Assembly: GCA_963575745.1 (NCBI GenBank)
Contig: CAUYUJ010013903.1
Location: 265,230 to 329,229 of the forward strand
DNA: 64,000 nucleotides
Direction of reading: 5' to 3'
Origin: Prorocentrum cordatum
Lineage: Eukaryota; Sar; Dinophyceae; Prorocentrales; Prorocentraceae
The translations under genes were made by a program, and so were the position numbers. Of this stretch, positions 9,890-20,664 are shown piece by piece. The stretch's first letter is position 1, and every line of letters starts with the position of its first letter. The notes beneath the pieces were generated by a model that saw nothing but the letters and a program-made list of their open reading frames with translations, did no database searches and had not been told where the DNA came from.

Positions 9890-10430
9890 GGGATCGGCTG
9901 CAACATTGATTACCTCAGAATTGATTTGTTCGTCGAAGCGGCCAGACACTACGTAGAACGTTCGTATATCTGTACCAATATCCAGCACACTTGTTGTAGG
10001 TTCGACGGGAAGCACAATTCTTGGGTAAATCGATGCGGTAGTCCATTCCCAATTCGAGGTGTCACCGCGGACCTTTTCCACTTGGGACCAACGCCGTCTG
10101 ACCAACAGCGGCAGCTGTCGGTTTCGGACACAATAGATGTCATCGGGCATCGCTCCCACTTTTTCCTTCCCCACTCCGGGCGTTGCCAACATCTGGGGGT
10201 TATGGAAGGGTTGTGACGGCAGTTTTTGCTTCGTTTCAGGCCGATCTCGTTCGGGACGGCAGGCAGTTTTGGCCCCACCGATCTCCGAAGGCCTTCAGAA
10301 GCTGCCAAAAAATAGGCCGTGTGCACTCGAGAGCTGGACCCCGTCTTTCGGGGGCGTCCAAGATGAGGGTGAAGACTAGGGGCGTGGATTCATATCATGG
10401 TCAGGTCCACGATGCCTCCCAAGATCTCGA
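9890..10430. other. No gene seen
   Basis: Unique, moderately G+C sequence without an obvious repeat or a G/C3-biased frame. CAGAATTGATTTGTTCG at 9694 and 9918 is a short direct repeat flanking TE-D copy 1 at a distance, so the element may sit inside an older repeat. Confidence 0.5.
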
Positions 10431-10545
10431 TGGGTGTTGCTGAAGAAAGCGTGGCGTTCCCACACCAAACATCGATGGACGTCGCGGGTCTCAGAGTTGG
10501 GTTTCTGGCGGAAGGTTTTTTGTGGTCGGACCCCTATTGTAACGC
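10430..10545 (+). mobile_element. TE-G copy 2, partial
   Basis: Contains TCCCACACCAAACATCGATG, GGTCTCAGAGTTGG and TTTTTTGTGGTCGGACCCCT, in the order seen at 55118-55277. The left end is lost. Confidence 0.65.
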
Positions 10546-10841
10546 TCTAGACGAACCAGTCGCGACCGAAGGTCGGCCTGCAGTCGCGAGTTTCGGTAAA
10601 CGAGCGAGCCGTCGACGTCTTCGAACCCCTCGCTTTGGCCCTGGCGCGCCGTCTCTTCGCTCATTTCCGAGATTCGACCCCCCCTTCGGTCGCGGCTGAG
10701 ACTTGTCGCGACCGCAGTCCGTTGCCGAAAGTTCCCCGTCGCGGATGATCTGAGAGGGTCGTGTCGGACAGAAGGCCCCGGGGCTCGGCACCCGTCTCCC
10801 TCAGGACCCGAACGTTGCAGTGCCAACTTCTGGGGGCGAGG

Positions 10842-10918
10842 AGGCCACGTGCGAACCCTGCCCCACCACCCCACGATCTCTGCGGGGTGCGGGGGGCTTC
10901 GCTCCGTTCTAACGGACC
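10842..10918 (+). repeat. Half copy of the 11206-11349 palindrome
   Basis: GGCCACGTGCGAACCCTGCC, CCCACGATCTCTGCG and GGGGGGCTTCGCTCC match the left arm of the palindrome at 11206-11349. The TE-R copy lies between the two. The 10600-10840 interval before it has no gene I can support. Confidence 0.6.
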
Positions 10919-10919
10919 G

Positions 10920-11130
10920 GGCTCTATACACCGACGTTTTCTGCGGCCCCGCGCTGCAATTCGCACGAGAGAGCGGATCCTGGTGTATACGGGATCCTGG
11001 TGTATACTTGTTTCGTGGTTTCCACGGGAAAACGGGGAAAATAGTATACACCACACCACTCGAAAAGTTCTTGGATCGAAAAACAGCCCCCGCCACTGGT
11101 AATGTGTATATGTTCCAGCTTCCGACGTTC
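10920..11130 (-). mobile_element. TE-R copy 1
   Basis: About 210 bp matching 51390-51612 in the opposite orientation: TATACACCGACG, GGATCCTGGTGTATAC (twice), TTCCACGGGAAAA, CACCACAC and GAAAAACAGCCCCCGCCACT. The internal TCCTGGTGTATAC repeat is present in both copies. Confidence 0.82.
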
Positions 11131-11205
11131 GGGACCCCTCGAGACCGACGCGAACCCCATCCCCCCTTCGAGCTCGTGGGGGGGGTATGGGGGGCAGAGG
11201 TAGGG

Positions 11206-11349
11206 GGCCACGTGCGAACCCCACCCCTACCCCCCACGACTTCTGCGCGGGAGGGTGGGGTGCACTTCGCTCGGGAGCTCCCGCGCGAAGTGAACCCCGC
11301 CCTCCCCCCCAGAAGTCGTGGGGGGTAGGGGTGGGCTTCGCATGTGGCC
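11206..11349. repeat. 144-bp near-perfect palindrome
   Basis: Arms of about 68 bp: GGCCACGTGCGAACCCCACC and GGTGGGCTTCGCATGTGGCC at the ends, and CTTCGCTCGGGAGCTCCCGC at the centre. Foldback element or MITE; it would form a long hairpin. Confidence 0.85.
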
Positions 11350-11499
11350 CTCTACAGAGGGCCCGCACGGGGCCTCCAGGCGGAGGGGGGGGGAACCGGG
11401 CGCGCCCGAGCAGCTTCGGCGTGGGGGGCGGCCGCGCGCGGCCGGCTGCGGCCCCCGCCACCGCGTGCCAGCCTCGACGCGTGGCCGCCCTTGGCTGAA

Positions 11500-14046
11500 G
11501 TCGGGCCTGTCCCCCTATAGGAGGAATATTCAAATTATCCTGGCGATGGACCCAACCATATGCAGTTACGAGTACCGCAAAGCAGGTTGAACGAATGAGA
11601 GGGAACTCCCTAAGGGGCCACGAAACGTGTGAGAGGTGTGCCGAAATGGGTGCGGTACCGCCATGCGAACGCAGCCACTGGGGCCCTCGGTGGAGCTCCC
11701 TATGGGGCCACGAAACGTGTGAGGGGTGTGCCGAAATGGGCGCGGTGCCGCCATGCGAACGCAGCCACTGGGGCCCTCGGTGGAGCTCCCTATGGGGCCA
11801 CGAAACGTGTGAGGGGTGTGCCGAAATAGGTGCGGTGCCGCCATGCGAACGCAGCCACTGGGGCCTTCGGTGGAGCTCCCTATGGGGCCACGAAACGTGT
11901 GATGGGTGTGCCGAAATAGGTGCGGTGCCGCCATGCGAACGCAGCCACTGGGGCCCTCGGTGGGGCTCCCTATGGGGCCACGAAACGTGTGAGGGGTTGT
12001 GCCGAAATGGGCGGGGTGCCGCCATGCGAACGCAGCCACTGGAGCCCTCGGTGGAGCACCCTCAGGGGCCACGAAGCGTGTGAGAGGTGTGCCGAAATGG
12101 GCGCGGTGCCGCCATGCGAACGCAGCCACTGGGGCCCTCGGTGGAGCTCCCTATGAGGCCACGAAACGTGTGAGGGGTGTGCCGAAATAGGTGCGGTGCC
12201 GCCATGCGAACGCATCCACTGGGGCCTTCGGTAGAGCTTCCTATGGGGCCATGAAACGTGTGAGGGGTGTGCCGGTGCGGTGCCGCCATGCGAACGCAGC
12301 CATTGGGGCCCTCGGTGGAGCTCCATATGCGGCCACGAAATGTGTGAGGGGTGTGCCGAAATGGGCGCGGTGCCGCCATGCGAACGCAGCCACTGGAGCC
12401 CGCGGTGGAGCTCCCTATGGGGCCACGAAACGTGTGAGGGGTGTGCCGAAATGGGCGCGGTGCCGCCATGCGAACGCAGCCATTGGGGCCTTCGGTGGAG
12501 CTCCCTATGGGGCCACGAAGCGTGTGAGGGGTGTGCCGAAATGGGTGCGGTGCGCCATGCGAACGCAGCCACTGGGGCTCCCTATGGGGCCACGAAGCGT
12601 GTGAGGGGTGTGCCGAAATGAGCGCGGGCCGCCATGCGAACGCAGCCACTGGGGCCTTCGGTGGAGCTCCCTATGGGGCCACGAAAACGTGTGAGGGGTG
12701 TGCCGAAATGGGCGCGGTGCCGCCATGCGAACGCAGCCACTGGGGCCCTCGGTGGAGCTCCCTATGGGGCCACGAAACGTGTGAGGGGTGTGCCGAAGTG
12801 GGTGCGGTGCCGCCGTGCGAACGCAGCCACTGGAGCCCTCGGTGGGGCTCCCTCAGGGGCCACGAAGCGTGTGAGGGGTGTGCCGATGGGTGCGGTGCCG
12901 CCATGCGAACGCAGCCAATGGGGTCTGCGGTAGAGCTTCCTATGGGGCCACGAAACGTGTGACGGGTGTGCCGAAATGGGTGCGGTGCCGCCATGCGAAC
13001 GCAGCCACTGGGGCCCTCGGTGGAGCTCCCGATGGGGCCACGAAGCGTGTGAGGGGTGTGCCGAAATAGGTGCGGTGCCGCCATGCGAACGCAGCCACTG
13101 GGGCCCTCGGTGGAGCTCCTATGGAGCCATGAAACGTGTGATGGGTGTGCCGGTGCGGTGCCACCATGCGAACGCAGCCATTGGGGCCCTCGGTGGAGCT
13201 CTTTATGGGGCCACGAAGCGTGTGAGGGGTGTGCCGAAATGGGGCGGTGCCGCCATGCGAACGCAGCCATTGGGCCCTCGGTGGAGCTCCCTATGGGGCC
13301 ACGAAACGTGTGATGGGTGTGCCGAAATGAGTGCGGTGCCGCCATGCGAACGCAGCCATTGGGGCCTTCGGTGGAGCTCCCTATGGGGCCACGAAAACGT
13401 GTGAGGGGTGTGCCGAAATGGGTGCGGTGCCGCCATGCGAACGCAGCCATTGGGCCCTCGGTGGAGCTCCCTATGGGGCCACGAAGCGTGTGAGGGGTGT
13501 GCCGAAATGGGTGCGGTGCCGCCATGCGAACGCAGCCACTGGGGCCCTCGGTGGAGCTCCCTATGGGGCCACGAAGCGTGTGAGGGGTGTGCCGAAATGG
13601 GTGCGGTGCCGCCATGCGAACGCAGCCATTGGGGCCCTCGGTGGAGCTCTTTATGGGGCCACGAAGCGTGTGAGGGGTGTGCCGAAGTGGGTGTGGCTGA
13701 CGCGGAGCGGGAGGAGGGAGGAGGGGGAGGAGGAGTGAGTGAGGGACGCGGGGCGCTGTCTCTTCAAAACGAGGACCCAACACCACAGGATGGTTTGGAA
13801 AACTCGTCTGATCTGTTTTCCGATTGTTTTTTTTGTTTTGCTTTTACCATTTTCAGTAGTTCTTTTTTCCCCGTCGAAGATCCCCCTGCAGGGGGACGGG
13901 CCCGTCCCTCTACAGGAGGAAGATCCAAAAATAGTGAAAAATAGTCTGGGGCCTTTAAAATAATGTTTTGACCATTCTGGAATAGTTTTTGAGTATTACT
14001 TTTTTCTCGTCGAGGATCCCCCTGCAGGGGGACAGGCCCGACTGAA
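11500..14046. mobile_element. TE-Y ends bracketing a 2-kb satellite (TE-Y5/Y6)
   Basis: A TE-Y left end lies at 11500 (GTCGGGCCTGTCCCCCTATA). A TE-Y right end lies at 13875-13904 (TCCCCCTGCAGGGGGACGGG). A second, complete-looking unit spans about 13900-14046 and ends CCCCTGCAGGGGGACAGGCC, then CGACTGAA. The first unit encloses the 90-bp array. I infer a TE-Y element enlarged to 2.4 kb by satellite growth, followed by a second copy or duplicated end. Confidence 0.6.
11595..13695. repeat. 90-bp satellite, about 23 units
   Basis: Unit of 90 bp with landmarks GTGTGCCGAAATGGG, GCCGCCATGCGAACGCAGCC, GGGGCCCTCGGTGGAGCTCC and CTATGGGGCCACGAAACGTG. Units differ by a few per cent, and several carry small deletions (for example at about 12270, 12555, 12888 and 13120). 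Because 90 is a multiple of three, frames stay open on both strands, with 30-residue repeats such as CEGCAEMGAVPPCERSHWGP or HPSHVSWPHRELHRGPQWLR. The indels break every frame, so I read it as satellite DNA. Confidence 0.93.
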
Positions 14047-14149
14047 CCCTGGGCGCCGGGAGGCGCCGGGAAGCCGAGCACACGGTGCGTGGGCGGTGCT
14101 CGAGAGGCGGGGGCGAGGGAGGGGGGGTATTGCATTAGGGAAACAGGTC

Positions 14150-14176
14150 CCGAGCAGAGCAGCACGCCCCACGACC

Positions 14177-14219
<43 letters not shown>

Positions 14220-14225
14220 AGACGA
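14150..14225. repeat. (ACG)n microsatellite
   Basis: About 50 bp of CGA/ACG triplets after GAGCAGAGCAGCACGCCCC. A very similar passage, GAGCAGAGCAGCGCGCGCC then CGACCACGACC, lies at about 4100-4150. Confidence 0.85.
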
Positions 14226-14384
14226 GGCGCGTAGACGATCCGCACCGCGAAGCACGGACTCGGGAAAGGGCCCAGCTTGCAGGTTCGGTTAAGCAGCACA
14301 TCGGTGAGCGGTGCTGCAGCCTCCCCTGAGCACAGGTCCCCCCAGACCCTCAGCCAGACAAGTCGGGTCCAGCAAGGCATGAGG

Positions 14385-14578
14385 GGGGAAGCGAGGAGGA
14401 GGAGGCCTTCGCAGAGGGCGGCGGGACTTCTCAGAGGCCCTCGCGCCTTCTAAGAGGTGTTTCTGTGCCTTCGGGGAAGGCTGAGGGAGCTCCTCAGGAG
14501 GCCGGGTGCCTTCCGAACCTTCTGCTGAGAAGGCCTTCTCCTTTGCACTTCCCCCCCTCGCTTGCCGCCGAAACTGGG
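14385..14578 (+). mobile_element. TE-H copy 3 (enlarged)
   Basis: GAGGGGGGAAGCGAGGAGG at the left and CCTTTGCACTTCCCCCCCTC with GCTTGCCGCCG at the right match the TE-H ends. The interior CTTCTCAGAGG, CCTTCTGCTGAGAAGG is longer than in the 129-bp copy at 40199. Confidence 0.65.
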
Positions 14579-14601
14579 CGTGATCGGTGCTCAAGCATCG
14601 G

Positions 14602-14729
14602 GGGTCAATGCAAACGGGGGTTAGACAGAGCGCCGAACCTTGCAGGATCCTGCAGAGCCAGGGGCGCATTGACCCAAGTTTGGGTGCAGGATCCTGCAAA
14701 GCCTGACTGACACGGGTTTGCATTGACCC
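14602..14729. mobile_element. 128-bp TIR element
   Basis: GGGTCAATGCAAACGGGGGT at the left and ACACGGGTTTGCATTGACCC at the right are inverted repeats. GCAGGATCCTGCA occurs twice inside. MITE-like; single copy in the window. Confidence 0.8.
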
Positions 14730-15031
14730 AGGTCAGTGGATTTCCAACGTGAGCTGACTGGCTACGGTAGGTTCATGCGGCGTTGGCTCGCCAGCGAGGC
14801 TTGTGAAGACGTTCCAGGTCAAATTTTGCGACTCGGAGGCAACGAAGGACACGGTACCGCCACTGGACCCGACGGAATTCAACCTGGAACGATCGAGGCC
14901 GCGATCGCTTCAAGGTTGAAGTGTCAAAACCTCTGCGCGCCGACGCCGCACGATTTTGCCGTAACCCCCTCGGGACCCCCCCTCGTTGCCCTTCCCCCAT
15001 CCGTCCGCCCCGGTCCTCTTCTCTTCCGCAG

Positions 15032-15076
15032 GGCACTCTGGGCGACACGGGCGACTACTCGAAGCCCATCGCTTGA
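15032..15076 (+). CDS. Possible terminal exon, unknown protein
   Basis: After a strong pyrimidine tract and TTCCGCAG the frame reads GTLGDTGDYSKPIA and stops at TGA (15074-15076). Third positions are almost all C or G. It could be the 3'-terminal coding exon of a plus-strand gene whose other exons lie upstream; no linkage is shown. The interval 14730-15030 has no repeat I recognise. Confidence 0.4.
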   Translation, partial: GTLGDTGDYSKPIA

Positions 15077-15569
15077 GCGGGGGCCCCCGCGCCCAGCGCG
15101 GGGCCAAGCGCCCTGCAGCGCGGGACGTCGTCGTGGGCACAGAACTGCCGCGTCGCGCTCTCCGCGCGCGCGTGCCGCTGCGGCATGCCGCCGGCTGAGC
15201 CACTCGTCGTAAGTTCAGGTGCAACTCCTGGGAGATTGGCTTCAGCGACGGCGCTAATGTCCTCTAGGGTCCACTCCCTGGCCTCCGAGTGCCGCCTCTG
15301 AGTCCCCAGGGCCTTCGTTGTTCGCACGCAATGAGTGCCTTGCTAAGTGGGACTCTGTCCACCCCCGACATGAATGAGGGGGATCCCCACCGCTGCCAGG
15401 CCTTCTGTCGATGCCACTCGGTCGACCGATTTTTCTGCTCGATCGATAAGGCTCCATCCGCCTCCCCTGGAGCGGCGTTGGGGTCCGTGGGGGTTCTCGG
15501 GCGGACTCGGGCGGCCTGGCCCAGAAGCCCCAGAGACCCGCGGGCGGCCCTGGCCAGGCAGCCTCGGGG

Positions 15570-15726
15570 AAGGAGGAGGAGGAGGAGGAGGAGGAGGAGG
15601 AGGAGGAGGAGGAGGAGGAGGAGGAGGAGGAGGAGGGGAGGAGGAGGAGGAGGGGGAGGAGCGAGGAGGAGGGGGAGGAGCGAGGAGGAGGAGGAGGAGG
15701 AGGAGGAGGAGGAGGAGGAGGAAGAA
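15570..15726. repeat. (GGA)n microsatellite
   Basis: GGA repeat with GGAGGGGGAGGAGCGAGGA interruptions. On both sides CTCGGGCGGACT and GGGCGGCC motifs recur (15497-15560 and 15738-15790), a local direct repeat. Confidence 0.95.
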
Positions 15727-15900
15727 GGTGGCGTCCTCGGGCGGACTGGGGCGGCCCTGCCTCTGGATCTTCGGGCGGCCTCGGGTTCCGCGGAGCTCGC
15801 GGGACCCGCGTGCGCATGGCCGCAGGCAGCCTCGGGGCCCCCCCGGGGGCCACGCCAGGCAGCCTCCGGGGGGCCCCTTGGCACCTCGAGCGAGATGTCT

Positions 15901-16100
15901 TGTCGGGCCGAACGAAAGGGGGTGATAGGGAAAAGGGGGGTCAATCACTTACGACTTACGAAATCTGCTGCATGCAGCTGGTTTCGGCCCCGTCGCCGGG
16001 CCCATTCTTCGATACATGCGCGCCTCCCGGCGCGGGGAAAATCAGCAAGGGGAGCTGATTCTTAATCCCCCCTTGCTATCCCCCCCTTTCGCCCGGCCCG
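15901..16100. mobile_element. 200-bp TIR element with 17-bp flanking repeats
   Basis: CGGGCCGAACGAAAGGGGG at the left and CCCCTTTCGCCCGGCCCG at the right form inverted repeats of about 38 bp that continue with GATAGGGAAAAGGGGGG. Direct copies of ACCTCGAGCGAGATGTC / ACCTCGAGCGAGGTGTC lie just outside (15883 and 16102). They look like a long target duplication or an older repeat. Confidence 0.78.
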
Positions 16101-16109
16101 AACCTCGAG

Positions 16110-16970
16110 CGAGGTGTCCTGGGCGGCCTGTTGCGGCCGCCTGCCTCGGGGGCCCTTGGGACTCGGGGGGGGAGGGCAGCCTCGGGCAGCCTCGGGGCCC
16201 CGCGGAGGGCCTCGGAGGCGGCCCCGGGGGCCCTGGAGCGGAGGTTGGGAAGGTCAGTTGGATTTATTTTTGTTGGCCAGTTCGCCCGATGGCCCACTTC
16301 GCTTCGCCCGCGACCGCGGGGCCCCCGTGGCAAGGGTGCCAGGGAAGAGACCTGGGAGATGTGGCGCCGGGTCGCCAACTTCCCCCCCACCCCCGAGAAG
16401 CCTAATCAGCGTGACAGGTGTCGTGCGCGTGGGGTGCGGGGTCTTGTACGATGGGCTTTCCAATATACGTTCAGCAACAAGGCCCGTCGTGTTCACACAT
16501 CCCGGGCTGGCGCTCCTGAAATCAATGATTTGGGGTCGTTTTCAGGCTGCCTCCGAATCCTCATGGAGATCATCTCCTCCAGTTTGAGCTTATCTGGAGG
16601 TCATCTCCGGATCCTCTGGAGATCGCGGGGCCGTCGTTTAGTTCATTCTGACGCCACCTTGAGACCGTCTCGGGGCCGTCCTGTTGGTCATCGGGCCATT
16701 TCGGCGTCACCCGTTGATCTGATCGCACATTCTGTTTTCCGTAAAGGCTTTGCCCCCTGCCGCCGGTCCCCTCTCTATCATAATGGGATATGGCAGAGTC
16801 GCGTCGGTGCGTCGCGGCGCTGCCTTGGCGCATCTGGGAACAACATGCGGGGGCGGATAGGAATCACTAGCGCACATTGAGACGTTGGGGCATGGTGGCC
16901 TTCGGCCCATCCCGCCACCGTGCCTGGGTTGTGAGTCTGAGGCCTCTTGTATATGTGTTGGGCTGCCGTG
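16110..16970. other. No gene seen
   Basis: 16120-16260 is made of CTCGGG/GGGGCC clusters like 15740-15860. From 16260 to 16970 the sequence is unique and mixed, with a TCTGGAGGTCATCTCC/GGAGATCATCTCC inverted motif at 16564-16615. No G/C3-biased frame. Confidence 0.5.
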
Positions 16971-16974
16971 GGGA

Positions 16975-17480
16975 GCCTCTCGGGGACCTCTTGGAGTTGG
17001 TTTTGGCGCCTCTTGGGGGCTCGTGGGGTATCTTGTGGGCCTCTTGGAGGCCTCTTGGGCTCGTCTTGGGCGCCTCTTGGGGCCTCTTGGGGCCTCTTAG
17101 CGGCTTCTTGGGGCCCTCCTGTTGGCTCCTCGGGGCAAAAATATACATATCGATTTTTCGATTCTTGGTCCCCTGCTTTGGTCCCTCTTGAGGCCGTCTT
17201 CGGGCCATCTTGAGCGCTTCTTGGGCAATATTGCAGCCCGCTTGGGCCGTCTTGGGGCCCTCTTGGAGGCCTTTCGGGTTGTCTTAAGCGGTCTTGGGAG
17301 CTTCTTGGGCCGTCTCGAAGCGTCGGAAAGCCGGACATGCGGGAAGACCAAAGTCCTTCAAACGCCTATGTAAAATCATCGATTTGGGCCTATTGGGGCT
17401 CTCTCGGGAGGCTTCTTGGAACGCTCTTGGGGCCCTCTTGGGCCGTCTTGGAGCCATTTTCGGGCGCCTTGGAACACTCT
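16975..17480 (+). repeat. CTCTTGGGGCC degenerate repeat, block 2
   Basis: Same 10-12 bp unit as 1235-1500 (GCCTCTTGGGGCCTCTTGG and similar), interrupted by a unique island near 17140-17175 that contains CGATTTTTCGATTCTTGG. Confidence 0.85.
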
Positions 17481-17489
17481 TGGCCTCGG

Positions 17490-17690
17490 CAATGCGAACA
17501 CTGGGTAATTTAAGTGGGTGTATGGCCTCAGGAACGCGAATATTGATGATGTACAATGGTTTGCTGCCTTGGGGACGCTACAATTGAGTAATTTGCAAAG
17601 GTTGATGGCCTCGGGGAAGCGAATGTTGCGTGATTTACTAGGGGTTATGGCCTTGGGTGCGCGAATATCGTGTATTTTTACTTGTCCAAC
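17490..17690 (+). repeat. 57-bp tandem repeat, about 3.5 units
   Basis: Units with GCCTCAGGAACGCGAATATT, GTGATTTACTAGGGG and a GGTTGATGGCCTCGGG-type join recur at about 17490, 17520, 17600 and 17645. Diverged. Continues the block to its left. Confidence 0.65.
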
Positions 17691-17699
17691 GTCCCCACC

Positions 17700-18380
17700 C
17701 CAGGCATTCAGGCAACGCGATCCGGGCGTGGTAACTTGCTGGTTTGAGGCTCCCCCCCTTCGCGCGGACTTCAACAATTGACAGTATGAAGCAGAAATCA
17801 TGACTGTAATAGTGGGGCCTTACAATGCAACTGGTGCAGGGAGAAGCAACTTCGCCCTACAGCCTGGTGGCCCCACCAGGGGGCCTGCGGATTTTCTGAG
17901 CCCATCGTGAAGCCATTTTGGGTCGTCTTGAGACCGTCGTCGGGTCGTCTTGAGGCCATTTTGGTGAGAGTTGGGTTGGGGTCGTCTGGAGGCCTTTCGC
18001 GTTTCCATGGAACGCACGTTACCACGGGAATCCATCGGGGACCAATGCCTTCTAGAACACCCAAGCTGGCGGGCAATGCCATATGATGGGTGGGATGGAC
18101 AGGATGTAAGATTTGGCGCGAGCGCACCTGACTTGTCTTTCCTTCTTCGCCGATGTCGCATGTCATCAGGAGTTGCTTTCGGACGGTCCCAGGACCGGGA
18201 CACAGACTCCAGAGGATGAGCACGTCCATCAATTGGATGCCATAAATATTTATCATCCCCCGTTCGCTCCTCCTCACTACCTTCCTTCATCTTCAGAACC
18301 GAATGATCAATACGACCAGCTTCTTCTTGGCAGAAGAGCCGCGGCCCTTCGGATTATTCTTGCTTCGCATACCCAGTCCC
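17700..18380. other. No gene seen
   Basis: Unique sequence, with a short CTTGAGACCGTCG/CTTGAGGCCATTTTGG repeat at 17925-17965. No convincing exon or element. Confidence 0.45.
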
Positions 18381-18394
18381 AGTGGGGGCGGGCG

Positions 18395-18496
18395 TCGGGG
18401 ATCACATAACAAAAACACACATGTGGAACCCGCATCTCCCCCTCCTACCCGACAGTTGGGTTTTTGGGTTGGGCTGGGGTGGCCTGGTGGGTAGTC
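18395..18496 (+). mobile_element. TE-Z copy, right half
   Basis: GTGGAACCCGCATCTCCCCC, CCCGACAGTTGGGTTTTTGG and GGGTTGGGCTGGGGTGGCCT match the right part of the TE-Z element at 39876-40050. It stops at GGTGGGTAGTCA, exactly where TE-E copy 2 begins. Confidence 0.65.
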
Positions 18497-18497
18497 A

Positions 18498-18708
18498 CTA
18501 CTGGGGACGCGCATCAAGAAACCATCAGCTATTCGTTAGGGTACCCTGGGTTTCTTCGCTCCGCGCGCTGCGCGATGACTTCCCGCGGCCGTTGAAGAAG
18601 CTGCTGCGCTCAGGGTGCTCTGGGGTTCCCCCCCGTGTGCATCTCGCGCGCGGGTTTTCAGGGCTGGGTTTCTTGCGAGGGTTTCTTGCGGCCGCGTCCG
18701 CACTGTAG
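18498..18708 (+). mobile_element. TE-E copy 2 (211 bp)
   Basis: CTACTGGGGACGCGCATCAA to CGTCCGCACTGTAG. About 85 per cent identical by eye to 9402-9611. Short terminal inverted repeats of CTACAGTG type. Confidence 0.88.
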
Positions 18709-18839
18709 CAGGGGCTGTCATCCGGGACCTCTCACCGGCGCTCCGCTCCGCCCCGCCGTGCTGCTGAGCGCCGCCGGGCCGCGGCCCCCGCCGTGTCGGT
18801 CCCCTGCCCAAGCGGCCGGCCGCTGCCGCTGAGGGCGCT

Positions 18840-19305
18840 CGCTCCCTTCCGTTCCTCCTCCTCCTCCTCCTCCGCCGTCCTTTCCCCCCTTCCCTCCCTC
18901 CCTCCTCGCCTCCTGCGCCGAGGCTCGAGGGGCCCGCCGCCCAGGCCCTCCCCCCGTGGCCCTGCCTTGACCACCGAGGGCGTGCTGCTCTCGGCGCCCA
19001 CGGGCCACGCCGGGGTTCTCGGCGGTGGCGGCGACGGCGGCGGCGGCGGCGACGACGGCGGCGGCGGCGACGCCGACGACGACGGCGACGGCGACGACGA
19101 CGACGACGGCGGCGGCGGCGACGCCGACGACGACAGGAAACGACGACGGGTGCACGCGTGCAAAGTGGATGACGTGTCAGTAATGAGTGCTGCTCTCAGT
19201 CCACGGGCCCCGACGGGGTTCTCGACGACGGCGGCGGCGGCCGCGACGACGACGACGGGAATCGTCGACGGGTGCTCGCGTGCAAAGTGAATGACGCATC
19301 AGGTC
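18840..19305. repeat. CTC and GGCGAC microsatellites with a 40-bp direct repeat
   Basis: A CTCC tract (18855-18900), then (GGCGGC/GACGAC)n at 19020-19135. CGGGTGCACGCGTGCAAAGT (19147) and CGGGTGCTCGCGTGCAAAGT (19269) show a direct repeat on either side of a second short GACGGCGGC tract. No coding claim. Confidence 0.8.
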
Positions 19306-19414
19306 CCGCCCGACCCGACCCGCCCGCCAGAGTCCGCCCGCCTCAGGCGCAGCCATCCAACGTCTTAGCCAAAAAGAAGACGGATGTTCTTCGCAGTTTT
19401 CTGGACTGCAAGTT

Positions 19415-20080
19415 GGTCTGGGGCTCCGGAGTCGTCAAGCAACGACCCGGGCCGAAAAGCCAGCTCTGGGGAAAGTGTCGGTCGGGACTTCAGGGACCCC
19501 GTAATGATATAAGTAGGAAACAGGATGTACGGGTAACCAAGGCGCTGACATTCTCGTGTCAGGAAAATTCGAGAAGGATGGTTTTTGTTCAGTGTTCGGC
19601 GTTTGGGGGTCCTTACCGAGCTCTGAACTGCTCAGGATGAAAAAGCCGATCCTGGGGAAAAGCTCCAGACCTTTGGGGAGCCACGTGGTGCGAACGAGAA
19701 AACACGACGTCGAGGGTTTGGTGTCATCCAGCGTTTCGAGACATCTGCCGTCTTCGGCCTCCAGATGCCACGTTCGGATCCCAGGACAGTTGGAAAGCAC
19801 GCAGCATGAAAAGCCAGCCTGGGAAAATAGCAGGATATGAACATATTCGGACATTGCAGGTCCAGGCTTCAGACACCCTCCGACGTGATTTCCATCCGCG
19901 GCCCCAGAGTTCCTGACCCCTTCCCCGGGGTGGTTGCTCGTCCACGGAATCGTTTCTGATGGTCTTGGGTATTGAGAGGGGCCGCCTGGAGGCCGCAGTG
20001 GACGAGAAACGCCTGGGCTGAAATAGATCATGTCGCCTGAGATCTGGGACAGCCCTTGGGCCGAAACAACAAGTGGCCGC
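19415..20080. repeat. Diverged CTCAGGATGAAAAAG family copies
   Basis: Several pieces share GAAAAGCCAGCTCTGGGGAA, CTCAGGATGAAAAAGCCGAT and CAGCATGAAAAGCCAGCCTG. Related text occurs at 2680-2760, 8645-8690, 43300-43430 (reverse), 44045-44135, 44875-44945 (reverse), 46085-46185, 54560-54670 and 56465-56510, often beside GGACCGTCAAAA or GGGACCG. Old dispersed family without clear ends. Confidence 0.5.
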
Positions 20081-20084
20081 TATT

Positions 20085-20470
20085 TTAAGACTCGGTGAAT
20101 CTACTTGCATGGAGATGGGCCCATCCACGGGAGGGGGGGGGGGCGAGGCCTGAACGGAAATCTGGATTTCACGCTAGTCGGGACACACACTTGCACGCCT
20201 TTTCGGCCGAGCGCTGTTTGAAAAGGCGGCGGAGAAATGGGGGGGATGGTCAGATGTAATGCAAGGGAGCCTGCCTGGGTCTAAAGTGAATTGCCCTCTT
20301 GGCGGAATCAAGAGATACCGATGCCGCTGGTCCCTGGACGCGCATTGGGGTGCGCTCTGGGCAGATCTTGGAGGCGAGTTCGGCCGTGGCGATGGAGGGC
20401 CCCCCAGGTGGCCCCAAAAGGGCGAAGCGTGCGGCGAAAAGCGATGAGGCAGGTCAACCTGCCTCAGTCC
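20085..20470. other. No gene seen
   Basis: Unique sequence with no recognised repeat, splice-flanked exon or RNA gene. Confidence 0.45.
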
Positions 20471-20474
20471 GAAG

Positions 20475-20640
20475 TACAGTCAACCATGATAGTGAGGATG
20501 GGCAACCTTCCCAAGGATACCCTTGCATCCTTGCATCCTCGGTCCATCCTTCGCCGCTTTCTCCGGCCGCGCCCCACTCGAAAAGCTTCGAAATGGGCGT
20601 CCAAGGCCCCTGTATCCTTACACGCCAGTCGTTGAAAGTA
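20475..20640 (+). mobile_element. TE-D copy 2
   Basis: TACAGTCAACCATGATAGTG, ACCCTTGCATCCTTGCATCC, GCCGCGCCCCACTCGAAAAG and GAAATGGGCGTCCAAGGCCC match the other TE-D copies. The right terminal repeat is degraded. Confidence 0.78.
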
Positions 20641-20664
20641 GGTATATCGGGGTGCCCAAATTCC

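Noticed and set aside
11595-13695. 30-residue Cys-rich repeat protein from the 90-bp array
   Set aside because: The unit length is a multiple of three, so frames remain open, but indels shift the frame several times and both strands are equally open.
11595-13695. CRISPR-like array
   Set aside because: Units are contiguous 90-bp repeats without unique spacers, in a eukaryotic context.
17900-17970. Dinoflagellate spliced-leader sequence
   Set aside because: AAGCCATTTTGGGTCG and GAGGCCATTTTGG resemble the core of the leader, but the rest does not match and the text belongs to a CTTGAGG-type local repeat.
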